A DNA stretch of 5,065 nt from an uncultured Alcaligenaceae bacterium (GTDB taxonomy: Bacteria > Pseudomonadota > Gammaproteobacteria > Burkholderiales > Burkholderiaceae_B): NCBI GenBank assembly GCA_937952975.1, contig CALFXX010000121.1, positions 1 through 5,065 of the forward strand. The letters run 5' to 3'. The notes beneath the pieces were generated by a model that did not search any database, was not told where the DNA came from, and saw only the letters and a program-made list of their open reading frames with translations. This document shows, in pieces, positions 1 through 5,065 of this stretch; within the stretch, counting starts at the first letter, position 1, and each line of letters opens with the position of its first letter. The translations under genes and the position numbers were made by a program.

Positions 1-1232
1 TCGATGTGTGGTTTGACTCCGGCACGACGCACGCGACCGTTTTAGGCGGCCTAGGTAATGCACAGCAAGGTTCGCATGGCGAATTGCCCTGGCCTGCTGA
101 TATGTACCTCGAGGGCTCGGATCAGCATCGCGGCTGGTTTCATTCTTCGTTGCTGACGGGTTGCATGCTCGAAGGTCGCGCCCCGTACAACAGCTTGTTG
201 ACACACGGCTTTGTGGTTGACGGACAAGGTCGAAAAATGAGTAAATCGGTGGGCAACGTCATTGCCCCCCAAAAAGTCTCTGACAGCTTAGGCGCTGAGA
301 TCTTGCGTTTGTGGGTTGCCAGTACCGACTACTCGGGCGAGTTGTCGATCTCTGACGAGATTCTTAAGCGCGTGGTTGAAAGCTATCGACGCATTCGTAA
401 CACCTTACGCTTTTTGCTCGCCAATCTAGCCGACTTTAATGCGGCAAAAGATGCCGTGCAGCCTGACAGCATGCTTGAAATCGATCGGTACGCGCTGGCG
501 ATGACGGCACAGATGCAAGCCGAGGTACTCAAAAGCTTTGAACAATACGAATTTCAACCCGCCATGTCTCGGTTGCAACATTTTTGCTCTGAAGATTTAG
601 GGTCGTTTTACCTTGACGTTTTAAAAGACCGCTTGTACACGTCAGCGCCAAAGAGCTTGGCTCGTCGCTCTGCGCAAACAGCGCTCTTGCACATCACCCA
701 GACGTTACTCAAACTGATGGCGCCTATTCTGTCGTTTACCGCCGAAGAGGCTTGGGGCATTCTGTGCGCCTCGACCCTCGTTGAGCAGCCTGACACCAGT
801 CGTCTGACGATTTTCACTGAGTGTTATCACTCGGTGCCCGCAATCACTGAGGCTGACACCTTGCAGCAGCGCTGGTCGCGCTTACGCGAAATCCGTGCCC
901 TGGTGACCCGCAAACTCGAAGAACTTCGCACAGCCGGCAGTATTGGCTCGTCACTTCAAGGTGAGGTCGAACTCACGGCACACGGCGCTGATCTCGCTTT
1001 GCTACAAAGCGTCGCAGAGCAGCTGCCATTCATCTTGATCGTGTCTAAAGTCAGCGTGCATGCGGCAGCTGAAGGTACGCAATCTGAACTCTTGATCAGC
1101 ATCGCACCTTCACAGCATAAAAAATGTGAACGTTGCTGGCATTGGCGTGAAGATATCGGTCACGACGCCGAGCACCCCGACATTTGCGGTCGTTGCGTGA
1201 GCAATCTGAACGAAGCGAAGGTAAGCGGCTAA
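1..1232 (+). CDS. ileS: Isoleucyl-tRNA synthetase, C-terminal part (5' end outside window)
   Basis: This class I aminoacyl-tRNA synthetase charges tRNA-Ile with isoleucine in the cytoplasm. The reading frame is already open at base 1, and the first full codon (3-5) gives the D of the family motif DVWFDSG. The GTG at 6 is therefore an internal valine codon, not a start. The rest of the catalytic fold follows (GSDQHRGWFHSSLL), with the KMSKS ATP-binding loop at 234-248. The helical anticodon-binding domain comes next, roughly bases 350-850. A C-terminal zinc finger has cysteine codons at 1125, 1134, 1185 and 1194. Its C-x2-C-x16-C-x2-C spacing matches the E. coli enzyme. About 409 of an expected 940 or so residues are visible. 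The catalytic HIGH motif and the editing domain lie upstream of the window. lspA follows after 48 bases. The identification is secure. Confidence 0.98.
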   Translation, partial: DVWFDSGTTHATVLGGLGNAQQGSHGELPWPADMYLEGSDQHRGWFHSSLLTGCMLEGRAPYNSLLTHGFVVDGQGRKMSKSVGNVIAPQKVSDSLGAEILRLWVASTDYSGELSISDEILKRVVESYRRIRNTLRFLLANLADFNAAKDAVQPDSMLEIDRYALAMTAQMQAEVLKSFEQYEFQPAMSRLQHFCSEDLGSFYLDVLKDRLYTSAPKSLARRSAQTALLHITQTLLKLMAPILSFTAEEAWGILCASTLVEQPDTSRLTIFTECYHSVPAITEADTLQQRWSRLREIRALVTRKLEELRTAGSIGSSLQGEVELTAHGADLALLQSVAEQLPFILIVSKVSVHAAAEGTQSELLISIAPSQHKKCERCWHWREDIGHDAEHPDICGRCVSNLNEAKVSG

Positions 1233-1276
1233 GCGAAGATGAATAGCCATTCACAAGCATACGCAAACGGCTAAGC
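1226..1276. repeat. 9-bp direct repeat spanning the ileS stop and the lspA leader
   Basis: CGGCTAAGC occurs at 1226-1234, across the ileS stop codon, and again at 1268-1276, just before lspA. The two copies are exactly 42 bases (14 codons) apart in the same reading frame, so the ileS frame meets a second GGC-TAA after its true stop. Over the 23 bases that end with the repeat, I count 17 identities. This could be the remnant of a small duplication of the ileS end, or it could be chance. Confidence 0.4.
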
Positions 1277-1280
1277 CACA

Positions 1281-1805
1281 ATGAGTGTCAACCCTCAGGC
1301 AGACGCACAGGCTCAGGCTGCGCCACCGCTCACCCGCTGGCTAGTCTTGGCTGGGTGTTTGTTAATCATCGACCAACTGACGAAGCTTTGGTTTGACTCA
1401 TCTTTACGCTATGGAGAGCGGCTGCAAGTCTTGCCTTTCTTTGACTTCACGCTGCTCTATAACCGTGGCGCTGCGTTTAGCTTTTTGGCAGACCAAGCGG
1501 GATGGCAACGCTGGTTTTTTACGGTACTCGGTCTAGGCGCTGCAGCGTTCATTCTTTGGATGATGCGTAAAAATCGTACGCAGACCCGCTTACTACTCGC
1601 CTTGTCTTTGATTTTAAGTGGGGCTCTCGGAAACGTGATCGACCGCTTTGCTTACGGCCATGTGATTGATTTTTTATTGTTCTATTGGCAAAACTGGTAT
1701 TACCCTGCCTTTAACATCGCCGACAGCTGCATCACGCTCGGTGCTATCCTGCTGATACTGGATGAAGTTCTTCGCCTGCGAGGTCGCCATGCAACAGCTA
1801 CTTGA
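1281..1805 (+). CDS. lspA: Lipoprotein signal peptidase (signal peptidase II)
   Basis: This inner-membrane aspartyl protease removes the signal peptide from prolipoproteins after lipid has been attached to the lipobox cysteine. The 174-residue length is normal. Four hydrophobic helices are visible, at about residues 20-37, 75-95, 103-119 and 143-166. Family signatures are D31 in DQLTK, N61 in YNRGAAFS, GNVIDR (D121), GHVIDF (D130) and FNIADS (D148). D130 and D148 most likely form the catalytic pair, by analogy with structurally studied LspA. The ATG at 1281 is the first start after an in-frame stop at 1272-1274, so the N-terminus cannot extend further upstream. The ribosome binding site is weak, with only TAAG at 1272-1275, which suggests coupling to ileS translation. 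The 3' end overlaps coaBC by 17 bases. Adjacency to ileS is a classic conserved arrangement. The pqiC product in this window is a predicted substrate. Confidence 0.97.
   Translation: MSVNPQADAQAQAAPPLTRWLVLAGCLLIIDQLTKLWFDSSLRYGERLQVLPFFDFTLLYNRGAAFSFLADQAGWQRWFFTVLGLGAAAFILWMMRKNRTQTRLLLALSLILSGALGNVIDRFAYGHVIDFLLFYWQNWYYPAFNIADSCITLGAILLILDEVLRLRGRHATAT
1780..1783 (+). promoter_or_regulatory. Ribosome binding site that decides the coaBC start
   Basis: GAGG ends five bases before the ATG at 1789. The in-frame ATG at 1762, which would add nine residues, has no such site. Starting at 1789 also places the catalytic residues within one position of their E. coli numbering. The site lies inside the lspA coding sequence, so ribosomes finishing lspA could reinitiate here. 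Confidence 0.7.
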
Positions 1806-2997
1806 TAAACGTATCGTCTTAGGCTTAAGCGGTGGCATCGCCTGCTACAAGTCGGCCGAACTCGTGCGTCGTCTGGTCGAACAGGGCGCAACCGTCGATG
1901 TCATCATGACCGATGCGGCCACACATTTCATTACTGCCGTGACAATGCAAGCGCTGAGTGGGCGCCCTGTATTTACCGACGCCTGGGACCCACGCATCCC
2001 AAACAACATGGCTCATATCGATCTGAGCCGTGGCGCTGACGCGATTTTGATTGCACCTGCTTCGGCTGATTTCATGGCAAAGTTGGTGCAAGGGCGCGCC
2101 GACGATCTGCTCTCAACACTCTGTTTGGCTCGCGCCTGCCCGCTACTCGTCGCGCCAGCGATGAATCGCGAGATGTGGTCAGCGGCCCCAACCCAACGTA
2201 ACGTCGCGCAGCTAGCCCAAGACGGTGTCGCCGTACTTGGCCCCGGCGCAGGGCAACAAGCTTGTGGCGAAACCGGTGACGGCCGGATGCTTGAACCACA
2301 TCAATTGTTAGCTGAAATGATTGCCTTTTTTCAGCCTAAGCTTTTACAAAACAAGCGTGTACTCATCACCGCAGGCCCTACTGTCGAGCCTATCGACCCT
2401 GTGCGCGTGATCACCAATCGGTCGTCAGGAAAAACTGGCTACGCTTTGGCACGAGCCGCCTTCGAAGCGGGTGCCAAGGTCACGTTAATTTCGGGCCCAA
2501 CCGCCCTGCCCGAGCCCTACGGTATCCCGTGTATTCAAGTGCAAACAGCGCAACAGATGCATGATGCTGTCATGGCACACGTCAACGACCAAGATATTTT
2601 CATTTCGGTCGCGGCTGTGGCTGACTGGCGTGTCGCGAATGTTGCAGGCGACAAAATCAAAAAAGATCCGAAGGCAAAAGCCACGCACACGCCCACCCTA
2701 GAGTTTGCGTTAAACCCTGACATTCTTGCCACCGTTGCAGCCTTACCCAAGGCACCGTGGTGCGTCGGCTTTGCCGCTGAAACCGAACGACTTTCTGAAT
2801 ATGCGCACGACAAACGCAAGCGTAAGGGCATCCCGATGTTAATCGGCAATCTCGCTCAGCACGTCATGGATGCAGACCACACAACTGTCAGCATTTTTGA
2901 TGAACAGGGCGAGCATCCGCTGCCAACCAGCGCTAAACAAGACATCGCGCGTCAACTGATTGCTGCGATTGCTGCACGCCTTCCTGTCAAACGTTAA
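1789..2997 (+). CDS. coaBC: Bifunctional phosphopantothenoylcysteine decarboxylase / phosphopantothenate-cysteine ligase
   Basis: This cytoplasmic enzyme (also called Dfp) performs two consecutive steps of coenzyme A synthesis. The CoaB half joins 4'-phosphopantothenate to cysteine using CTP, and the FMN-dependent CoaC half decarboxylates the product to 4'-phosphopantetheine. With the start at 1789 it has 402 residues, the usual size. The CoaC half (about 1-185) has the flavin-binding start GLSGGIACYKSAEL, catalytic H76, the PAMN motif ending at N126, and the substrate-flap cysteine C159 in ACGETGDGRM. The CoaB half (about 188-402) has ITAGPTVEPIDPVR, N210 in TNRSSGK, and the KIKK motif at 289-292. 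These sit at or within one position of E. coli H75, N125, C158, N210 and K289. All key residues are present. It overlaps lspA upstream and runs directly into dedA downstream, consistent with one transcript. Confidence 0.97.
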   Translation: MQQLLDKRIVLGLSGGIACYKSAELVRRLVEQGATVDVIMTDAATHFITAVTMQALSGRPVFTDAWDPRIPNNMAHIDLSRGADAILIAPASADFMAKLVQGRADDLLSTLCLARACPLLVAPAMNREMWSAAPTQRNVAQLAQDGVAVLGPGAGQQACGETGDGRMLEPHQLLAEMIAFFQPKLLQNKRVLITAGPTVEPIDPVRVITNRSSGKTGYALARAAFEAGAKVTLISGPTALPEPYGIPCIQVQTAQQMHDAVMAHVNDQDIFISVAAVADWRVANVAGDKIKKDPKAKATHTPTLEFALNPDILATVAALPKAPWCVGFAAETERLSEYAHDKRKRKGIPMLIGNLAQHVMDADHTTVSIFDEQGEHPLPTSAKQDIARQLIAAIAARLPVKR

Positions 2998-3002
2998 GTA
3001 GG
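2995..3002 (+). promoter_or_regulatory. Ribosome binding site of dedA, overlapping the coaBC stop
   Basis: TAAGTAGG matches the anti-Shine-Dalgarno complement TAAGGAGG at seven of eight positions and ends seven bases before the ATG at 3010. Its first three bases are the coaBC stop codon. Termination of coaBC and initiation of dedA are therefore likely to be coupled. Confidence 0.75.
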
Positions 3003-3009
3003 CTCTGGT

Positions 3010-3654
3010 ATGGATGCGCTGATCACTCAGGCGGGGCAATTTATTCAAACCTATCAGGCTTGGGCTGGGCCGATCATTTTTTTAATGGCTTTTGGCGAAT
3101 CACTCTTTGTCATTGGGATTTTTTTGCCCGCAACGGTTTTGTTAATGATGAGTGGCGGCTTAGTCGGCAGCGGAACACTCTCCGCCTTACCCATTTTTCT
3201 CTGGGGTGTCGCAGGCGCCGTGCTCGGCGATGCGCTGTCGTACTGGTTCGGAAAATGGCTTGGTCCACGCGTTTTACGACTCGAGCTCCTCAAAACCCAT
3301 CGCAGCTCAGTGGCGCGTGCACGCTTACTCTGTTTTCGTTATGGATTTTTAGCCGTCTTGCTCGGCCGTTTTCTGGGGCCGATGCGCAGCTTGATGCCAA
3401 CGGTCGCAGGCGTCATGGGAATGACCGAAAAAAAGTTTCAATTGGCCAATGTTTTATCCGCCATTTTTTGGGTGCCGGCGCTACTGGCCCCCGGATACTT
3501 AACTGCGATTAGCATTGATGCGGCCAGACACTCACGAGAATCAATCATCTACTCGGCATTGGGATGCGCGGTCTTAATTGGGATTGCAGCGCTTATCTGG
3601 ACGACACGTAGCGCTCAACAAGGTAAACAACGGCGGTCAACGTTCAGAAAATAA
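3010..3654 (+). CDS. DedA-family (SNARE-associated/VTT domain) inner-membrane protein, YabI-like
   Basis: This is a polytopic inner-membrane protein. The DedA family is linked to membrane homeostasis, proton-motive-force-dependent drug and pH tolerance, and, for some members, recycling of lipid carriers such as undecaprenyl phosphate. The substrate of this one cannot be told from sequence. Its 214 residues show a buried acidic motif (E30 in FGESLFVIG), a re-entrant-like segment (IFLPATVLLMMSGG), GDALSYWFGKWLG (D74), and the signature GRFLGPMRSLMP (R120, R126) followed by TVAG. Two or more hydrophobic helices follow, at about 145-168 and 178-200, with a basic tail. E30, R120 and R126 align with the essential E39, R130 and R136 of E. 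coli YqjA. The YqjA D51 position is T42 here. From memory, the ESL...LP-TVL...GSG-LS pattern resembles E. coli YabI, which is about 40 residues longer. It starts 12 bases after coaBC. Confidence 0.93.
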   Translation: MDALITQAGQFIQTYQAWAGPIIFLMAFGESLFVIGIFLPATVLLMMSGGLVGSGTLSALPIFLWGVAGAVLGDALSYWFGKWLGPRVLRLELLKTHRSSVARARLLCFRYGFLAVLLGRFLGPMRSLMPTVAGVMGMTEKKFQLANVLSAIFWVPALLAPGYLTAISIDAARHSRESIIYSALGCAVLIGIAALIWTTRSAQQGKQRRSTFRK

Positions 3655-3687
3655 GCTGGATGAAAAACGTCTGACAGCTACCCCGAG

Positions 3688-3715
3688 TTGAAGGTCGCAC
3701 GCAAAATCTTATAGC
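3688..3715 (+). promoter_or_regulatory. Possible weak sigma-70 promoter for dut
   Basis: TTGAAG (3688-3693) and TATAGC (3710-3715) are separated by 16 bases. Each matches the consensus at four of six positions. They lie in the only sizeable + strand gap, 109 bases between dedA and dut, and would give a leader of roughly 40 bases. This is pattern evidence only. dut could equally be read from upstream. Confidence 0.35.
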
Positions 3716-3730
3716 CCTACATAGCCATAC
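3711..3730. repeat. Tandem 10-bp repeat upstream of dut
   Basis: ATAGCCCTAC (3711-3720) is followed at once by ATAGCCATAC (3721-3730), which is nine of ten bases identical. The first copy overlaps the proposed -10 element, and the second lies where transcription would start. The period is close to one helical turn. No known operator is recognised. Confidence 0.6.
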
Positions 3731-3751
3731 CAAGCAACCCTGCACAACCTG

Positions 3752-3757
3752 AAGAGG
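3752..3757 (+). promoter_or_regulatory. Ribosome binding site of dut
   Basis: AAGAGG ends six bases before the ATG at 3764 and fixes the dut start. It is one of the clearest ribosome binding sites in the window, in keeping with dut being translated independently of dedA. Confidence 0.75.
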
Positions 3758-3763
3758 ATAACA

Positions 3764-4213
3764 ATGAAAACCGTCGAATTAAAAATCCTAGATCCTCGGA
3801 TGCGCGACCATCTTCCCGCCTACGCGACAGCTGGCTCGGCAGGTTTAGATTTAAGAGCTTGCCTTGACAGCGCCCTGGTGATTGAGCCTGGTGCAACCCA
3901 TCTGATCCCCACAGGGTTGGCGCTTCATGTTGCCGACCCAGCGTACGCCGCCGTGATTTTGCCGCGCTCGGGGCTTGGTCACAAACATGGCATTGTGCTT
4001 GGCAATTTAGTCGGCTTGATTGACTCGGATTATCAAGGGCCCTTAATGGTATCGGCCTGGAACCGGAGCCAAACCGCCTATACCCTTGAGCCATTTGAGC
4101 GCCTCGCTCAACTCGTTGTGTTACCGATTGCGCAGGTGCAATTCACCATCGTCGACGACTTTAACCAAAGCACGCGTGGCGCAGGTGGCTTTGGCAGTAC
4201 GGGCAAAAGCTAA
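3764..4213 (+). CDS. dut: Deoxyuridine 5'-triphosphate nucleotidohydrolase (dUTPase)
   Basis: This homotrimeric cytoplasmic enzyme hydrolyses dUTP to dUMP and pyrophosphate. It keeps uracil out of DNA and supplies dUMP for thymidylate synthesis. The 149 residues match the usual trimeric family length, and all five motifs are present in order. Motif 1 is GSAGLDLRA (24-32). Motif 2 is PRSGLGHKHGI (67-77). Motif 3 is GLIDSDYQG (84-92), with D87 the likely water-activating aspartate. Motif 4 is ERLAQLVV (112-119). Motif 5 is the glycine-rich tail RGAGGFGSTG (138-147), whose phenylalanine closes over the uracil. No residue looks out of place. In many Proteobacteria dut directly follows coaBC. Here dedA and a 109-base gap intervene. 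Its stop faces that of pqiC on the other strand, 21 bases away. Confidence 0.98.
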   Translation: MKTVELKILDPRMRDHLPAYATAGSAGLDLRACLDSALVIEPGATHLIPTGLALHVADPAYAAVILPRSGLGHKHGIVLGNLVGLIDSDYQGPLMVSAWNRSQTAYTLEPFERLAQLVVLPIAQVQFTIVDDFNQSTRGAGGFGSTGKS

Positions 4214-4234
4214 CAGACTCGACAATTTGTAAAA

Positions 4235-4867
4235 TCAGGATTTAGACTGTGTACATCGCGCCTGTGCAGGCGCACTGCGCGATACAAGCGCCTGTGCAAT
4301 TTGCGCAGACAATAATTGAGTATTTTTTTGCTGGCCTAAAACGAGGGCCGTCACGCCGATCTCAACATTTTGCTTGAACTGTGAAAAACAGGTCAGCATC
4401 GTTGAGTTCTGTCTAAAACGCAAACGCCACAAGGCATCAAGCGCCACATACTGACCAGGCACCAGCTCAAAGCGTTGCACATCAACCTGTACTTGTGTCA
4501 CATCATTTTGCGTCACACTTTGATTGATATTTTGCACGGGGGGCATCCCCAGCGAGGCCGTTAAGTCAATGCTCAGCGCGCTTTGCAGATGTGAAGATAA
4601 GGCCGCCGTCCAACGGTCATCACTTAACGGCAACAAGCGCCCATTGGGCTCGCGGGTCACGAGGGCCGAATTATCAACCTCAGACGGCACTGTGACGGGG
4701 CTCAACGCGTAGGCACCCATCCGTGGATCCGGTGTCACAGCGGGTCGTGTGTTCTCGGGGCTCAGCGTGTAGTAATGGGGAGCGGGCGTTGAACAGCCCG
4801 CCAACAGCGCAACCAACCCAACCAACACAAGCAGCGATACATTTTTCATTTTGTTGTCGTTTTTCAT
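4235..4867 (-). CDS. pqiC: PqiC-type outer-membrane lipoprotein (ABC-type transport auxiliary component)
   Basis: PqiC is the outer-membrane lipoprotein of the PqiABC intermembrane lipid-transport system and belongs to the ABC_trans_aux family. The 210-residue product has a lipoprotein signal with a hydrophobic core (SLLVLVGLVA) and the lipobox LAGC ending at C25. Serine follows the cysteine, so it should be sent to the outer membrane. The mature start, HYYTLSP, is typical of the family, as are VDNSALVTREPNGRL and the DRWTAALSSHL segment. The ATG at 4867 is preferred because it overlaps the upstream stop as ATGA and has GGAG ten bases upstream. A second in-frame ATG at 4849 would give a more usual 18-residue leader before C, but it lacks a ribosome binding site. 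E. coli PqiC is somewhat shorter. A different MCE-system lipoprotein of the same family is possible. Confidence 0.88.
   Translation of the reverse strand: MKNDNKMKNVSLLVLVGLVALLAGCSTPAPHYYTLSPENTRPAVTPDPRMGAYALSPVTVPSEVDNSALVTREPNGRLLPLSDDRWTAALSSHLQSALSIDLTASLGMPPVQNINQSVTQNDVTQVQVDVQRFELVPGQYVALDALWRLRFRQNSTMLTCFSQFKQNVEIGVTALVLGQQKNTQLLSAQIAQALVSRSAPAQARCTQSKS
4258..4298. repeat. GC-rich inverted and direct repeats in the 3' end of pqiC
   Basis: A perfect inverted repeat, GCGCCTG (4258-4264) and CAGGCGC (4267-4273), has a 2-base centre. An alternative overlapping pair is ATCGCGC (4255-4261) and GCGCGAT (4277-4283). The 11-base GCGCCTGTGCA occurs at 4258-4268 and again at 4288-4298, 30 bases apart and in the same pqiC frame, where it encodes AQA twice. 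No run of T follows on either strand, so this is not a standard terminator. Confidence 0.5.
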
Positions 4868-5065
4868 TTGCCAGGAGCTCCAAGCGTCTCACGCGAATAC
4901 GGTTTAGGATTACGCCCAGTAATGATCGAGTCGGGCTGCGTCTGTAACGAGTCAGTCAGCCCGCGTAACGAGCGCAAACTACGCCTCAAATCTTCAAGCA
5001 TCGCTTCTGTACTCGCTGTCATCGGGCTGCCGGGCGCAATGAGACCGTTCAGATTTTTGACTGCA
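4864..5065 (-). CDS. pqiB: MCE-family intermembrane transport protein, C-terminal end (probable PqiB)
   Basis: An open frame enters from the right edge and ends at the TGA at 4864-4866, giving the last 66 residues of a longer protein. It reads as a helical, probably coiled-coil segment (AMLEDLRRSLRSLRGLTDSL) followed by QTQPDSIITGRNPKP. The helix followed by a P-[DE]-S/A-[IL]-x-x-GR-like turn is typical of the end of PqiB and related MCE (MlaD-like) proteins. These form periplasmic tubes carrying lipids between the membranes. No MCE domain itself is in view, so assignment to PqiB rests on this tail and on pqiC directly downstream. The stop overlaps the pqiC start by four bases (ATGA), which indicates one operon. 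A single-MCE MlaD-type protein is the main alternative. Confidence 0.72.
   Translation of the reverse strand, partial: AVKNLNGLIAPGSPMTASTEAMLEDLRRSLRSLRGLTDSLQTQPDSIITGRNPKPYSRETLGAPGK
4878..4881 (-). promoter_or_regulatory. Ribosome binding site of pqiC
   Basis: On the minus strand GGAG lies ten bases before the ATG at 4867, inside the end of the upstream MCE gene. The spacing is a little long. It still favours the 4867 start over the 4849 one, which has only A-rich sequence ahead of it. Confidence 0.5.

Noticed and set aside
1762..1788. Upstream in-frame ATG for coaBC, adding nine residues
   Set aside because: It has no ribosome binding site, and it would shift catalytic residues ten positions from the E. 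coli numbering. The ATG at 1789 with GAGG is better on both counts.
2535..2849. A 104-codon minus-strand open frame opposite coaBC
   Set aside because: It overlaps the CoaB domain, including the KIKK motif, and shows no start signal or family resemblance.
3060..3512. A 150-codon + strand open frame inside dedA
   Set aside because: It lies wholly within the well-supported dedA gene in another frame. Its product is rich in Arg, Trp and Phe, has no family motif, and has no credible ribosome binding site.
3654..3679. Possible terminator after dedA (AGCTG...CAGCT)
   Set aside because: The stem is five bases with a 16-base loop and no T run, which is too weak to call.
3717..4094. A 125-codon minus-strand open frame opposite dut
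   Set aside because: It is a shadow of the dut coding strand. All five dUTPase motifs read on the + strand, and the minus product is low-complexity Ser/Arg/Gln-rich with no recognisable domain.
4782..4801. Hairpin GCGGGC/GCCCGC with an 8-base loop near the pqiC lipobox
   Set aside because: The stem is only six bases, lies within coding sequence and has no T tract. Such pairings are common by chance in sequence of this composition.
4810..4832. G-rich run on the pqiC coding strand (GGTTGGGTTGG), considered as a quadruplex
   Set aside because: It has only three close G runs of two or three bases. It is explained by the Val/Leu/Gly codons of the signal peptide core.

Overview
The window is a conserved housekeeping stretch of a Gram-negative chromosome. 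It most likely comes from a betaproteobacterium of the order Burkholderiales. Two points support this. The order ileS-lspA-coaBC-(x)-dut joins two blocks that are separate in Escherichia coli (ribF-ileS-lspA and dfp-dut) but are commonly joined in Betaproteobacteria. The outer-membrane lipoprotein and MCE-type transport genes at the right edge also require a Gram-negative envelope. Base composition by eye is a little above half G+C and is even across the window, with no sign of recent transfer. Genus cannot be decided from the sequence alone.

Left and centre, all on the + strand: the 3' part of ileS (isoleucyl-tRNA synthetase, cut by the window edge), lspA (lipoprotein signal peptidase), coaBC (two steps of coenzyme A synthesis), and a DedA-family membrane protein of the E. 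coli YabI type. lspA and coaBC overlap by 17 bases. The dedA ribosome binding site includes the coaBC stop codon. These genes therefore look co-transcribed. A 109-base gap follows, with a possible weak promoter and a 10-base tandem repeat, and then dut (dUTP pyrophosphatase).

Right, on the - strand and convergent with dut: pqiC, an outer-membrane lipoprotein of the PqiC/ABC-transport auxiliary family, preceded by the last 66 codons of its partner, an MCE protein most like PqiB. The two overlap as ATGA. The dut and pqiC stop codons are only 21 bases apart, with no convincing intrinsic terminator between them.

The + strand genes serve translation (ileS), lipoprotein maturation (lspA), cofactor supply (coaBC), membrane homeostasis (dedA) and removal of dUTP (dut). 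pqiBC belongs to a lipid-transport bridge between the two membranes. PqiC carries a lipobox and so should be a substrate of LspA. I see no mobile element, RNA gene, CRISPR array or unknown system. The points worth a second look are small: the dedA placed between coaBC and dut, its residue pattern, the repeats before dut and at the ileS and pqiC ends, and the tight convergent junction.
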